Shown here in pieces: positions 20,467 through 28,127 of a stretch of DNA of 35,593 bases. How positions within the stretch are numbered: position 1 is the first letter of the stretch; each line of letters opens with the position of its first letter. Source of the stretch: Robiginitomaculum sp. (GTDB lineage Bacteria; Pseudomonadota; Alphaproteobacteria; Caulobacterales; Maricaulaceae); NCBI GenBank assembly GCA_023301505.1, contig JALZUP010000256.1, positions 1-35,593 of the forward strand, written 5' to 3'. The position numbers and the translations under genes were made by a program. Below the pieces are notes generated by a model. That model was given only the letters and a program-made list of their open reading frames with translations. It ran no database searches and had not been told where the DNA came from.

Positions 20467-20719
20467 TTCTTTGATATTTGGGATATTTTATCAATTTTGG
20501 ATTAGATTAGGTATTTGGATATATGAAAGTTGTGTTGCATCTTTGTAGGGACAACTTTCTGTATGTTTATATTTTAATAATATTCTTTTCCAATTTGAAG
20601 GACTAAGACCTAGCCGTCCTATTTGCTGTTTCATATTTAAATTGGATTGTTAAAGTTCATGCGGATACGTTGTCAGGCAGCACTTAGGCGGCTTTTTATT
20701 TACCTATTAAAATTCGATC
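20467..20719 (+). promoter_or_regulatory. Long structured leader upstream of the 144-aa gene
   Basis: The leader has no gene but contains a hairpin GAAAGTTGT...ACAACTTTC (about 20526-20560) and a GC-rich stretch ending GGCGGCTTTTTATT (near 20690). A regulatory leader or small RNA is possible. I cannot match it to a known riboswitch. Confidence 0.4.
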
Positions 20720-21154
20720 ATGACAACGATCCGTAGGACTGCAAGAGACTTGCAACAATCAGAAGGCTATGCCCTATTAAGAGAAAGCTTCTTTCAAAAG
20801 AATGAGGCAATTATTACCGCTATTACTGAACACGTTGAATTGCTCCTAGAAAAAATCTATGACGATTCAAAAACTATGTTACTCGAAGAACAAGCACGTT
20901 ACGAACTACCGATCCCCTTAATGACTTGGATGGATAAGCAACTGACTGTTTTCTCTTTTATTGAAACAATCAGCCCTAAGCCTTATCGCCAGATGGAATT
21001 ACTGTACGAATTGATCTGTGTTTCTCCTGTAGGTCAATTACCCCCTTTCGGTCACTTATCTCCTCTCACTATGATTGCTATTGCTCAAAATTATGCGCTT
21101 GCGTATAGCCTAGTTTTCGAGCAGGTTATGGAAGACCTAGACCGAATTCAATAA
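20720..21154 (+). CDS. Small helical protein, 144 aa
   Basis: An all-helical soluble protein of unknown function, probably a distant paralogue of the protein at 5364. It shares the KNEAIITAITEHVELLLEKI-type first helix, the RQMELLYELI segment, a proline-rich turn (PPFGHLSPL) and a closing aromatic helix (NYALAYSLVFEQVM). It has its own promoter and long leader. Confidence 0.65.
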   Translation: MTTIRRTARDLQQSEGYALLRESFFQKNEAIITAITEHVELLLEKIYDDSKTMLLEEQARYELPIPLMTWMDKQLTVFSFIETISPKPYRQMELLYELICVSPVGQLPPFGHLSPLTMIAIAQNYALAYSLVFEQVMEDLDRIQ

Positions 21155-21246
21155 TCGAATATTTTAGTATTTTTTTTTTTAATAGTCTCTACCAAACTTT
21201 GTTGACTCTTTTTTTATCTTTTTTTTTACACTAAATCAAAGTCAAC

Positions 21247-21651
21247 ATGTACACAAAACCTTTATCTTTTTTATTTATTTTTAGTTTATTATTTACTTCT
21301 TGCGCTAAGGAGTCTTTATCTGATGAGGCGATCACTAACCAAAAAGTGGAAGGCACCTGGAATGTTTATAGTTTCGATGTAGATAACTCGGAATTGATGC
21401 TTGGACTTGATTTTTCTAAGGTTCGCTTTACGAATAAAGGTGATGATGAGGGGAGCTTTCAATTTTGGGGCGAAGGCTCTAATGGCGATAGTTTTAATCG
21501 AACGAATGATTATACTATTGTCGGAAATGCGGATAAGTTTATTTTAAATAATAATGACGTTTTCTTGTTGCGCTTTCCTAGCGAAAAGGAGATTTACATT
21601 GGTAGCGAGGATGGGAGTACGCTTATTAAGGCGGTGTTCGAAAGCCGATAA
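21247..21651 (+). CDS. Secreted lipoprotein, lipocalin-like, 134 aa
   Basis: Residues 1-18 are a lipoprotein signal with lipobox FTSC, so Cys19 should be lipidated. The mature part begins with acidic residues (AKESLSDE), as in Bacteroidota surface lipoproteins. It contains VEGTWNVYSFDVDN and repeated strands (DYTIVGNADKFILNNNDVFLL), typical of the small beta-barrel lipocalin-like lipoproteins of this phylum. It may be a host accessory gene or an exclusion factor; the context does not decide. A degenerate A repeat follows the stop. Confidence 0.75.
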   Translation: MYTKPLSFLFIFSLLFTSCAKESLSDEAITNQKVEGTWNVYSFDVDNSELMLGLDFSKVRFTNKGDDEGSFQFWGEGSNGDSFNRTNDYTIVGNADKFILNNNDVFLLRFPSEKEIYIGSEDGSTLIKAVFESR

Positions 21652-21653
21652 GT

Positions 21654-22050
21654 TCCCACGACTGCGTCATGGGTTGTAGGATGTTGTCCCTTCAGGACTT
21701 TTATGACGTAGACAGGAAGCCCCTTACTTTTGTGAGGGGCTTTTTTTTGTCCCATGAAATGTAAGTCAGTATAAACATTTTATATTTTTGACTTGAAGCG
21801 TGGTGGATGTATGATGTATGAATTCTGATTTATGATTTCTGATTTTTTTAGATGGTGCTGATCCTTTTGATCCTAGCTTTTGCTTTTGTTTCTTACCCCC
21901 AACCCCCAAGGGGGAGCGTGCAGCGCTTTCTTTTAAGTCGCTGCTTTTCTTTTTGATTCGATCTTTTTCTTTGGTAGCTCTCTTTTTAGCTGATCTTTTA
22001 TCCTGTGATAATCCTTTTTTGATCTGATCTCCCCCTTGGGGGTTGGGGGT
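21654..22050. repeat. Gene-free stretch with degenerate A, half B and inverted C repeats
   Basis: It contains a degraded A repeat (21654-21710), a strong terminator AAGCCCCTTAC...GTGAGGGGCTT with T-run (21717-21748), one arm of a B repeat (21803-21850), and a pair of C repeats in inverted orientation (21895-21917 and 22029-22050). I see no gene. Confidence 0.65.
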
Positions 22051-22066
22051 TGTTTATCCCGTGCGG

Positions 22067-22176
22067 TAAATCATACCTCATACCTCATACCTCATACCTC
22101 ATACCTCATATATCCATTCTGTTTTGAGCCATACAGATACAGTAGATATGAATTCAGACCTATGAGGTATGATTTT
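22067..22176. repeat. B repeat after the lysozyme gene
   Basis: Five tandem CATACCT heptamers form the left arm, and the right arm ends ACCTATGAGGTATGATT. It lies immediately 3' of the - strand lysozyme gene. The heptamer number differs from other B copies. Confidence 0.72.
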
Positions 22177-23046
22177 TCAAAGCAATCCACTACCCTTAAT
22201 CAAAACCTTAAACCCAAAAAACAAGACTAAAGCAATCCCACCTATCAACACCAATTTTACTGCTCGAAAAGAGCGGGCATTAGACATTAAAGGCGTATAA
22301 GCAATTACGCCCTGGTGCAAGGTGTAAGTTACGTCATCCAGTATAGCGTTTGCTTGTTGCGATATAGTAGTCTTCGTGTTGCTATTAAAAGAGGGCATAG
22401 CAACTGCCGCCAGTACGCCACCGCTTTCCATATCTGCCATTAAATTAAAATCTGGGAAATGATCTAGCCGATTTCTCCATCCATTCAGGTAGATACTTTG
22501 ACCAGGATCTTTCTCTACTATCTTGTCATAGAAGTTCCACCGGTATCTTTTGTAATAATTATGCAGGAGTGAGGGATCTGCTCTATTGATCGCATTTAGA
22601 GTTCTAGTACCTATGCGGCCGTCTTCCTGTAATTGTTCCCCCATCAAATTAAGGGTCATTTGTAGCATCTTGGTGGCTCTGGAGACACCATGGTTGATGG
22701 CGGCATCAAAATATATATTGGCTACTGGTTGACTATTGATATAGTCGCCTTTGATTCGTTTCCAATAATCAACTTCATATATATCTAGTACTGTTTGAGT
22801 AGTGAGCGATAGACTATCGCTTGGCGTTGGTATCCTTTTTAAGTGTTTGGCAAGTGCGGGAGCGCTGATCCCTTTATTGGTGCCTACTAGTAGCGGGGCT
22901 TCGTTGTTGGTGCAATAATAATTATTACTATTCCCTTTGACCCATGCTTGGTTTGTGCAGACCCAATTGCCTCTGTCTTGGGCTTTGTCGGTGTATCCTC
23001 CTTCTGCTGTTAGTACTTTTTGGGCTGCTTGGTTGTAGGATGCCAT
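22177..23046 (-). CDS. GH108-type lysozyme with C-terminal membrane anchor, 289 aa
   Basis: Residues 1-185 match the phage-type N-acetylmuramidase of family GH108 with its peptidoglycan-binding region. The catalytic glutamate lies in TAEGGYTDKAQDRGNW (E15). The segment NIYFDAAINHGVSRATKMLQ (about 110-129) follows, then DGRIGTRTLNAINRAD (about 142-157) and YKRYRWNFYDKIV. After a linker, residues about 264-281 are a membrane helix near the C-terminus, which is not usual for the family. It should cut the glycan strands of peptidoglycan at the membrane surface. An A repeat lies 14 bases before the start. Confidence 0.88.
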   Translation of the reverse strand: MASYNQAAQKVLTAEGGYTDKAQDRGNWVCTNQAWVKGNSNNYYCTNNEAPLLVGTNKGISAPALAKHLKRIPTPSDSLSLTTQTVLDIYEVDYWKRIKGDYINSQPVANIYFDAAINHGVSRATKMLQMTLNLMGEQLQEDGRIGTRTLNAINRADPSLLHNYYKRYRWNFYDKIVEKDPGQSIYLNGWRNRLDHFPDFNLMADMESGGVLAAVAMPSFNSNTKTTISQQANAILDDVTYTLHQGVIAYTPLMSNARSFRAVKLVLIGGIALVLFFGFKVLIKGSGLL

Positions 23047-23060
23047 GGTTTATTTTTTTT

Positions 23061-23150
23061 CCACGACTTCGTCATGGGCTACAAGGTGTCGTCCCGTTGG
23101 GACTGTTCGTGCTATTCGTGCTATTCGTGCTATTCGTGCTATTCGTATTT
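23061..23150 (-). repeat. A repeat upstream of the lysozyme gene
   Basis: Stem-loops GTCCC-AAC-GGGAC and CCCATGACGAAGTCGTGG are in the leader of the lysozyme gene, preceded by tandem ATTCGTGCT-type 9-mers (about 23105-23145). The 9-mers are a slippage-prone tract. Confidence 0.75.
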
Positions 23151-23163
23151 CCCTAAAGCAGAA

Positions 23164-23353
23164 AGTAGCAATCCTAAAAAATAGGAATGCTACTTGTTCT
23201 GATTCTATTACAAGGGGATTTCTTTTTGGAACAAAAAAATAACAACATCAGATGAAAAACACCTGACGTTGTTAGTAACATATTATTAATTAACTTTAAT
23301 CCTACTTGGTATCCTCTAGTAAATAAAAACGCCAAACACTCGAAAGTGCTTGA
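23164..23353. terminator. Gene-free stretch with three hairpins
   Basis: Hairpins AGTAGCAATCCTA...TAGGAATGCTACT (23164-23194), AACAAC-TCAG...CTGA-GTTGTT (about 23240-23273) and CAAACACT...AGTGCTTG (about 23333-23353, with flanking A/T runs). At least the last looks like a terminator for the - strand gene ending at 23400. No real gene is seen here. Confidence 0.6.
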
Positions 23354-23399
23354 CATTTTTTCTACACACTATGAGAACACCCGTTATATTTTAAGTCTA

Positions 23400-23654
23400 T
23401 CACAAGGGGATAGGCGCTCCAAAAGGAAGTCGCTTTACAGTCATTTTTACCATTTCTGGTTGACGAGAAGCAACAATTTCTTCATGCATCATTGCCTCTT
23501 TGACAGGCGTTCTAGCGACTGTTGGCATTTCTTCGGGCAATTGCTGATTAGGAGCTATATTGCTTCTACTTTTGAACCAAATTGTAGCGCCTATCATTAG
23601 TAAGATTGCCGAAATACTTAATAATATAGTATCCTTCTTTGATAGTTTTTTCAT
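23400..23654 (-). CDS. N-terminally anchored small protein, 84 aa
   Basis: Residues 9-27 (ILLSISAILLMIGATIWF) form a membrane helix after a basic start (MKKLSKKD). The rest is a Pro/Glu/Met-rich extramembrane segment ending RLPFGAPIPL. Not recognised. One base separates its start from the stop of the helix-hairpin-helix gene, so the two are co-translated. Confidence 0.65.
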   Translation of the reverse strand: MKKLSKKDTILLSISAILLMIGATIWFKSRSNIAPNQQLPEEMPTVARTPVKEAMMHEEIVASRQPEMVKMTVKRLPFGAPIPL

Positions 23655-23655
23655 G

Positions 23656-24525
23656 CTATTTTTTCACTAATTTCTTTGCCGCTTTGATCCAGTCAGTCAC
23701 CACAGCTCTTCTTATGCTATTCGTAAATAAAATATTATTAATTCTATCTACTGTTGCAGTCGACAATTGCTTGTAGTTCTTAATGCCATTAGCGGATAAT
23801 GCAGCTTCTATTTTTGCCCCAATACCTTTTATTCTGGATAAATCTTCCTCTTCTGCTTCTGGTGTCCCTTCGCCTTCTGCTTCTGGTGTCCCTTCGCCTT
23901 CTGCTTCTGGCGTTCCTTCGCCTTCTGCTTCTGGTGTTCCTTCGCCTTCTGCTTCTGGCGTTCCTTCGCCTTCTGCTTCTGGCGTTCCTTCGCCTTCTGT
24001 TTCTGGTGTTCCTTCACCTTCTGTTTCTGGTGTTCCTTCGCCTTCTGCTTCTGGCGTTCCTTCACCTTCTGCTTCTGGCGTTCCTTCGCCTTCTGCCTCT
24101 GGTGTTCCTTCGCCTTCTGCTTCTGGCGTTCCTTCGCCTTCTGCTTCTGGCGTTCCTTCGCCTTCTGCTTCTGGCGTTCCTTCGCCTTCTGTTTCTGGTG
24201 TTCCTGTTACAACTCCATTAAGGCCATCCAGCAACGCCTTTACCCTTGTGATCTCCTCTACCAATGGTTTTCTTTGAGTCGTAATTATTACTTGCAGCTC
24301 ATTTTCAGACGCCTGTGCAGCTACAGCTAAATTTTGATTAGCCTTAAGATTCCTTTGAATTTGTCCTAAGCTATCTAACTTTTCTGTTAATTTAGCTTTG
24401 GCATTCGCCTTGTTTGTCTCAAGATCAGCCTCTAGATTCGCCAAATAATTCTCTACATCTTTAATTTCTAATTCTCCACCTTCTACTTTTTCTTTAGAAA
24501 AAGCACTTTTAAATATATTAGCCAT
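23656..24525 (-). CDS. Helix-hairpin-helix protein with GTPEAEGE repeats, 289 aa
   Basis: Residues about 1-105 form a coiled coil ([20 protein letters not shown] and following). Residues about 108-228 are fifteen copies of an 8-residue acidic repeat GTPEAEGE or GTPETEGE. Residues about 230-285 ([20 protein letters not shown], then [12 protein letters not shown], then [13 protein letters not shown]) are a helix-hairpin-helix domain like those that bind DNA in polymerase- and nuclease-associated proteins. The likely use is non-specific DNA binding with a long acidic spacer. The repeat number is probably variable. Confidence 0.8.
   Translation of the reverse strand: MANIFKSAFSKEKVEGGELEIKDVENYLANLEADLETNKANAKAKLTEKLDSLGQIQRNLKANQNLAVAAQASENELQVIITTQRKPLVEEITRVKALLDGLNGVVTGTPETEGEGTPEAEGEGTPEAEGEGTPEAEGEGTPEAEGEGTPEAEGEGTPEAEGEGTPETEGEGTPETEGEGTPEAEGEGTPEAEGEGTPEAEGEGTPEAEGEGTPEAEGEGTPEAEEEDLSRIKGIGAKIEAALSANGIKNYKQLSTATVDRINNILFTNSIRRAVVTDWIKAAKKLVKK
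23847..24206 (-). repeat. 24-bp minisatellite inside the helix-hairpin-helix gene
   Basis: About fifteen tandem 24-bp units encode GTPE(A/T)EGE. Units with ACA or GCA at the variable codon form blocks (one T, six A, two T, six A), suggesting expansion by slippage or recombination. Confidence 0.93.
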
Positions 24526-24625
24526 AAGTATTTTTTGATAATTTAAATTATTTTTATGAAATATGCAATATTTTTTGTATTATTGCAATGTTAGCTTACT
24601 CTTGCTTTAAGAGTATTCCTTGTAC

Positions 24626-24663
24626 AAAAGATCAGCTCCCTTCCTTCCTTGAGCTGATCTTTT
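24626..24663. terminator. Strong bidirectional terminator
   Basis: AAAAGATCAGCTC pairs perfectly with GAGCTGATCTTTT, flanked by T-runs. It ends the 156-aa gene on the - strand and insulates the helix-hairpin-helix gene. Confidence 0.9.
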
Positions 24664-24680
24664 TTTTGTCTGATTTTTCA

Positions 24681-25151
24681 TTATTCCTTTTTAAATAATC
24701 CTGTGATTACTGTTTTATTTTTTGCGGCTATGCTTAGCCCATAAATTAATACTAGACCTACAACCACCCAAGGTAATATTTTGAAGACAATCGTGGCTGT
24801 ATCATCTATTCCGTCTGCGGCTTTCCCTATTGTACCGAAGACGGTTCCCCTTATTTTTGTACTTAGTTTGATACTGTCCCGAGCTACCTCGCTCACCAGA
24901 TTACTAGTAACACTGATCCCTTCTCGATTAAAATAATCAACAAAACTGACATCGTAGGCGCAGCTATCTGATTTATCCCATAACCAGGTATCGTTTTGTG
25001 GGTCAAACCATGCTGATTTCCATCTCCGCTGAGCATCGCCTCTGCCATATTGGTTTTTGAGTGCTTCGTACCATTCGATCCAATCATTGCAGGACCAATA
25101 TTTATCCCATCCCCAGTCATCGTAGTCTGGAGACGAATTGTAGTCTATCAT
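24681..25151 (-). CDS. Trp-rich protein with C-terminal anchor, 156 aa
   Basis: Residues about 10-80 are unusually rich in Trp, Tyr and Asp (DDWGWDKYWSCNDWIEWYEA, then KNQYGRGDAQRRWKSAWFD, then CAYDVSFVDYFNREG), with two cysteines (C21, C64) that could pair. A helical region follows, then a membrane helix (about 121-142) and a KKE tail. The motif order C-DWI-W--LK-YG---A...W...C--D--FV-YF is reminiscent of uncharacterised proteins I associate with tailless-virus or metagenome contigs, but I cannot name a family. Confidence 0.68.
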   Translation of the reverse strand: MIDYNSSPDYDDWGWDKYWSCNDWIEWYEALKNQYGRGDAQRRWKSAWFDPQNDTWLWDKSDSCAYDVSFVDYFNREGISVTSNLVSEVARDSIKLSTKIRGTVFGTIGKAADGIDDTATIVFKILPWVVVGLVLIYGLSIAAKNKTVITGLFKKE

Positions 25152-25170
25152 TTTTATCTCTTTTTTTTAG

Positions 25171-25255
25171 CAAATCATAAATCTTACATCATATATCATA
25201 CTTCATAAATCCAACAGATATATGATGTATTATTTCTGATGTAGAAGACATGATT
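25171..25255. repeat. B repeat after the 79-aa gene
   Basis: Left arm AAATCATAAATC with TTACATCATATATC; right arm GATATATGATGTATTATT. Imperfect; it lies between the 79-aa gene's stop and the 156-aa gene. Confidence 0.65.
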
Positions 25256-25274
25256 TCACTAGTTATTTCCTAGA

Positions 25275-25514
25275 CTACCGTTTATGATGTCGATGCCGAT
25301 GTCGACGCCTCACCCGACCGCCTACTTCTCCGTTTTTATAATAAGGGATGTAGTTGTTGACTACGTAATAACTTGGTTCTTCGTCCGCTTTTAGTTGGGC
25401 TACTTTTAACTCCTCTACTGCTTGGTCTTGTTGGCCGTCTTTGGCGAACATTTTCCAAAGCATAAATCCTAGTAGGGCTATTATTAATAGCATTAGGGTT
25501 TCTGTACTTTTCAT
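25275..25514 (-). CDS. N-terminally anchored Arg/His-rich protein, 79 aa
   Basis: Residues 5-22 (ETLMLLIIALLGFMLWKMFA) form a membrane helix. The end is a cluster of Arg and His (VRRRHRHRHHKR). A basic tail on a membrane protein could contact nucleic acid or bind metal; both are guesses. Two tandem A repeats lie upstream, the nearer 15 bases from the start. Confidence 0.65.
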   Translation of the reverse strand: MKSTETLMLLIIALLGFMLWKMFAKDGQQDQAVEELKVAQLKADEEPSYYVVNNYIPYYKNGEVGGRVRRRHRHRHHKR

Positions 25515-25529
25515 GATTTATTTATTAAT

Positions 25530-25687
25530 CCCATGACTGCGTCATGGGCTACAGGGTGTCGGGGCGTTGCCCCTGTTCGTGTTAGATGCTATGCTATGTT
25601 TATTTTATTTATTAATTCCATGACTGCGTCATGGGCTACAAGGTGTCGGGGCGTTGCCCCTGTTCGTGTTAGATGCTATGCTATGTT
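25530..25687 (-). repeat. Tandem pair of A repeats
   Basis: Two nearly identical copies (25530-25600 and 25618-25687), both with GGGGC-AAC-GCCCC and the perfect CCCATGAC-GCA-GTCATGG hairpins. The distal copy overlaps the 3' end of the matrixin-like gene. Confidence 0.88.
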
Positions 25688-26398
25688 TTTGACTATGTTT
25701 GTTTTACTTGCTAGGAAATAGACTATGCCTAGGATGCCTAGTATGATGAATTGGCTTCCTCCAGCGATTTTTGGCGTTGCTTTGGGACTCATTCCTGCTT
25801 CTACTTCTAGTATTTTTCGCTCTTCTGCCCATTTTTTCTTGTAAACCATAGCTCTTATATTTCCATAGAGGAAATCTACCGCTTCTACTTCATAAGGACT
25901 TAGGGCAGAATCTACTCCATTATAACTCGCATACATTAGCGCTTCGTTACTCTCACTATGGCCTATATTGAAGCTATGGCCTAACTCATGTACGAAGGCT
26001 GTAAATAGATCCGCAGTTCTGCCTGTCGTTCGCTCTCCTTTCATGATCTCTTGCCAGTCAAAATCATCATTTAGCCACACGTCTCCTAGTGCATAAGCGA
26101 ATCCTAATACGTTTTCCCCGAAAGGGCGCGGCGGTGGATTAGATCGATCACTATCACTTGAAAAATGGATAACAATATGAGCCTCTTTGATGTCGTTTGT
26201 CCCTTCGAACATGATGGGATTGAATATTCTTTCCCATAGATCGAAGCCTTTTTTGATGGCTTGTATTGTTTTTGTCTTATCTTGATCGCTGGTAAAGTTT
26301 CTAATGTGCCAACGAATTTTTCCTTGAGGAGACGGCAATATTATTTGCCTGCCTGTCATGGTGTTGACCTTTACGCCATTGTGTGTGTATGTTCCCAT
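25676..26398 (-). CDS. Matrixin-like zinc metalloprotease with C-terminal anchor, 240 aa
   Basis: The metzincin zinc motif HELGHSFNIGH (137-147) and the Met-turn ALMYASY (about 153-159) followed by LSPYEVEAVDFLYG are those of the M10 (matrixin) family. The upstream IVIHFSSD and DVWLNDD strands also fit. There is no signal peptide or inhibitory prodomain. Residues about 215-233 form a C-terminal membrane helix. It would degrade protein at a membrane, perhaps surface-layer or virion proteins (inference). It starts 2 bases after the rhodanese stop, so the two form an operon. Confidence 0.9.
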   Translation of the reverse strand: MGTYTHNGVKVNTMTGRQIILPSPQGKIRWHIRNFTSDQDKTKTIQAIKKGFDLWERIFNPIMFEGTNDIKEAHIVIHFSSDSDRSNPPPRPFGENVLGFAYALGDVWLNDDFDWQEIMKGERTTGRTADLFTAFVHELGHSFNIGHSESNEALMYASYNGVDSALSPYEVEAVDFLYGNIRAMVYKKKWAEERKILEVEAGMSPKATPKIAGGSQFIILGILGIVYFLASKTNIVKNIA

Positions 26399-26400
26399 AT

Positions 26401-26742
26401 TTAGTTTTCCATTAAGCTAGGAATTGTTTCTCTTTTATATTTGTATCGCCATCTATATATGCCTCCGTTAAGGACTTGTACATCTTTGAAATGCCTGGCG
26501 GTTAGTATACTCGCTGCTTGTTTGGCAGCTCTATTGCCTGGTGCTTTGCACATGACAATGATTGGTTTGTTTTTATAGGCTGCTAGTAGCCTTATACTTG
26601 CTACTATTGTCCCTACTGGTAGGTGGTAGCCGCCTACGTTTCGTTTGTTTCTGTCTTGGTAGTCTCTTACATCTAATAATAAGAAGTCGACTCCTTTGTC
26701 TATGTATTTTTTCTTTAGGTGTGCGGGTTCTATTCTTCTCAT
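26401..26742 (-). CDS. Single-domain rhodanese, 113 aa
   Basis: A rhodanese-fold sulfurtransferase: FLLLDVRDYQDRNKRNVGGY (about 20-39), catalytic loop CKAPGNR (C65-R71) and VQVLNGGIYRW at the end (about 88-98). The cysteine would carry sulfur as a persulfide. It has no membrane helix, which is rare in this gene block. It could receive sulfur from the desulfurase at the left end (inference). An A repeat lies 12 bases before its start. Confidence 0.9.
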   Translation of the reverse strand: MRRIEPAHLKKKYIDKGVDFLLLDVRDYQDRNKRNVGGYHLPVGTIVASIRLLAAYKNKPIIVMCKAPGNRAAKQAASILTARHFKDVQVLNGGIYRWRYKYKRETIPSLMEN

Positions 26743-26754
26743 GTTTTTTATTTT

Positions 26755-26822
26755 CCCACGACTGCGTCATGGGCTGTGAGGGTGTCGTCCCGTTGGAACT
26801 GTTCTTGCTGGACGTTTTGGGC
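26755..26822 (-). repeat. A repeat upstream of the rhodanese-protease operon
   Basis: Contains the CCCATGACGCAGTCGTGGG hairpin and a GTTCC-AAC-GGGAC stem with one changed pair. It is followed upstream by a B repeat. Confidence 0.75.
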
Positions 26823-26824
26823 GT

Positions 26825-26907
26825 AAATCATACATCATACATTTTAAATCATATATCTACTTGGTTTGAGCCGTGATGAATCTATGATGTATAATGTATA
26901 ATTTCTA
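26825..26907. repeat. B repeat after the 173-aa gene
   Basis: AAATCATACATCATACATTTTAAATCATA on the left (broken by slippage variants) pairs with TATGATGTATAATGTATAATTT on the right. It sits just 3' of the - strand gene ending at 26920. Confidence 0.68.
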
Positions 26908-26919
26908 CAAAAACAAGCC

Positions 26920-27441
26920 TTAACTATAGTGTCGATATCTTCTCAAGTTACTACTAGCTGCATCCCCTGCTGGCAAAGGAATTGGTTCACATAATCTTTC
27001 TCCTCTTCGGATATGCCAGTAATCCAAGCCTTGATTACTTAGTACCCACGCCTTTAAATCGCTTTGATATAGTTTTGCAGCGCCCGCATTAGGAAATAAA
27101 TCTATAGCTTTAAAAAAACCTGCTACTCTATTCCCGTAATCCTCTTCGATGCCTATATACATTTCTCCGAATCGCTTTACATCCCCGTGCGGGATACCAC
27201 TACCGCCACGCTCTGCGGCAATCTCTTCTGTCCTCGTCCACCTAGTAGGGAATTTTATTCTATCGGGATGTATACAAGCACCTACAGGTGCAGGTATTTC
27301 ATTTCCGCCCGTATCTGGATCAGCGGTCACTACACCGCTTTCTAGATTCGAATTTCTACGAAAAAAAGCATAGGCGGCCCCTGCTATCAATAATGGAATC
27401 ATGATCCATTTCAGAATATTCTTATTCGCTTTTGCTGCCAT
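26920..27441 (-). CDS. N-terminally anchored protein, 173 aa
   Basis: Residues about 9-26 (ILKWIMIPLLIAGAAYAF) form a membrane helix after a Lys-rich start. A linker is followed by a globular domain from about 55: HPDRIKFPTRWTRTEEIAAE, then GSGIPHGDVKRFGEMYIGIE, then AVLSNQGL-type WVLSNQGLDYWHIRRGERLC. Two cysteines (one near 53, one near 150) may pair. Not recognised. Its start overlaps the end of the 87-aa gene. Confidence 0.65.
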   Translation of the reverse strand: MAAKANKNILKWIMIPLLIAGAAYAFFRRNSNLESGVVTADPDTGGNEIPAPVGACIHPDRIKFPTRWTRTEEIAAERGGSGIPHGDVKRFGEMYIGIEEDYGNRVAGFFKAIDLFPNAGAAKLYQSDLKAWVLSNQGLDYWHIRRGERLCEPIPLPAGDAASSNLRRYRHYS

Positions 27442-27685
27442 TTGATGATATGATTACAGCGACGATGATCGCCGCTAGGATTGCTATAATGATTAGGTTT
27501 CTATTGCCAAGCTCCTCTTTATAAGAGGATAAATAGTCTTGATATTCTGGTCCTTCCTCTAATAATCTTTGTTGTCGGATTATCTTTTGATTCTGCCTCC
27601 CTTGCACAATACCGCCGATCGCATTGAATAAGCTCCCTACGCCATTCGCTATCGCTGATACTGGATCCGCTCCTGATGCTTCCAT
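27422..27685 (-). CDS. Small tail-anchored protein, 87 aa
   Basis: A hydrophobic, Gly/Ala-rich first part (DPVSAIANGVGSLFNAIGGI), a charged middle (RQNQKIIRQQRLLEEGPEYQ) and a C-terminal membrane helix (63-80, NLIIIAILAAIIVAVIIS). Unknown family; the layout resembles small virion membrane proteins. It lies 5 bases after the Cys-rich gene and overlaps the 173-aa gene by 20 bases. Confidence 0.68.
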   Translation of the reverse strand: MEASGADPVSAIANGVGSLFNAIGGIVQGRQNQKIIRQQRLLEEGPEYQDYLSSYKEELGNRNLIIIAILAAIIVAVIISSNGSKSE

Positions 27686-27690
27686 GTTGC

Positions 27691-28107
27691 TTATTTGAGG
27701 GCAAATCCTACTACTGCCAATGCAGCCACAAGGAGTACGCCAATGATGATATTATTTTCTTGCTTTGATCTTCTTTCTGTTGTGGCATTCGCTTCGTTTA
27801 GAAGCTGAATCTTTGGGTCATCTATTAATGGCCGAAATCCACATACTGTGGCGCCATTGTAGGCGTTATATATAAATGCGGGGTCGTAGTTGGCGCATAG
27901 CCACTCTTCGCCCGTTAATTGCCCTTCTAGGTCTTGGTTACATTCTTTCACGCAGGCATCATGCAAGCCTAGACTAATGCCTTGTAGATCTCCGCAACCG
28001 CACGAACATTTTCTTATTCGTTCGCAAGTTTTTCTTCTTCCTTTATTGAATGGATGATTTATGGTACATCTTGATCCACAGTCGTATTTTGCGCCGGCTA
28101 CTTCCAT
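27691..28107 (-). CDS. Cys-rich tail-anchored protein, 138 aa
   Basis: Ten cysteines lie in residues 10-89, including CERIRKCSCGCG, which could form disulfides or a metal site. Residues about 119-137 form the C-terminal membrane helix (NIIIGVLLVAALAVVGFAL). There is no signal peptide, so the cysteine domain would face outward only if the protein is inserted post-translationally. First gene of a three-gene operon headed by an A repeat. Confidence 0.68.
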   Translation of the reverse strand: MEVAGAKYDCGSRCTINHPFNKGRRKTCERIRKCSCGCGDLQGISLGLHDACVKECNQDLEGQLTGEEWLCANYDPAFIYNAYNGATVCGFRPLIDDPKIQLLNEANATTERRSKQENNIIIGVLLVAALAVVGFALK

Positions 28108-28127
28108 TTTATTTTTTTATACGAAAT

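Noticed and set aside
23174-23356. 60-aa frame on - strand
   Set aside because: It is made almost wholly of three hairpins between genes and has no protein-like character.
23783-24277. Pro/Ser-rich or Leu-rich frames opposite the GTPEAEGE repeat
   Set aside because: Mirror products of the 24-bp minisatellite; the - strand frame has real flanking domains.
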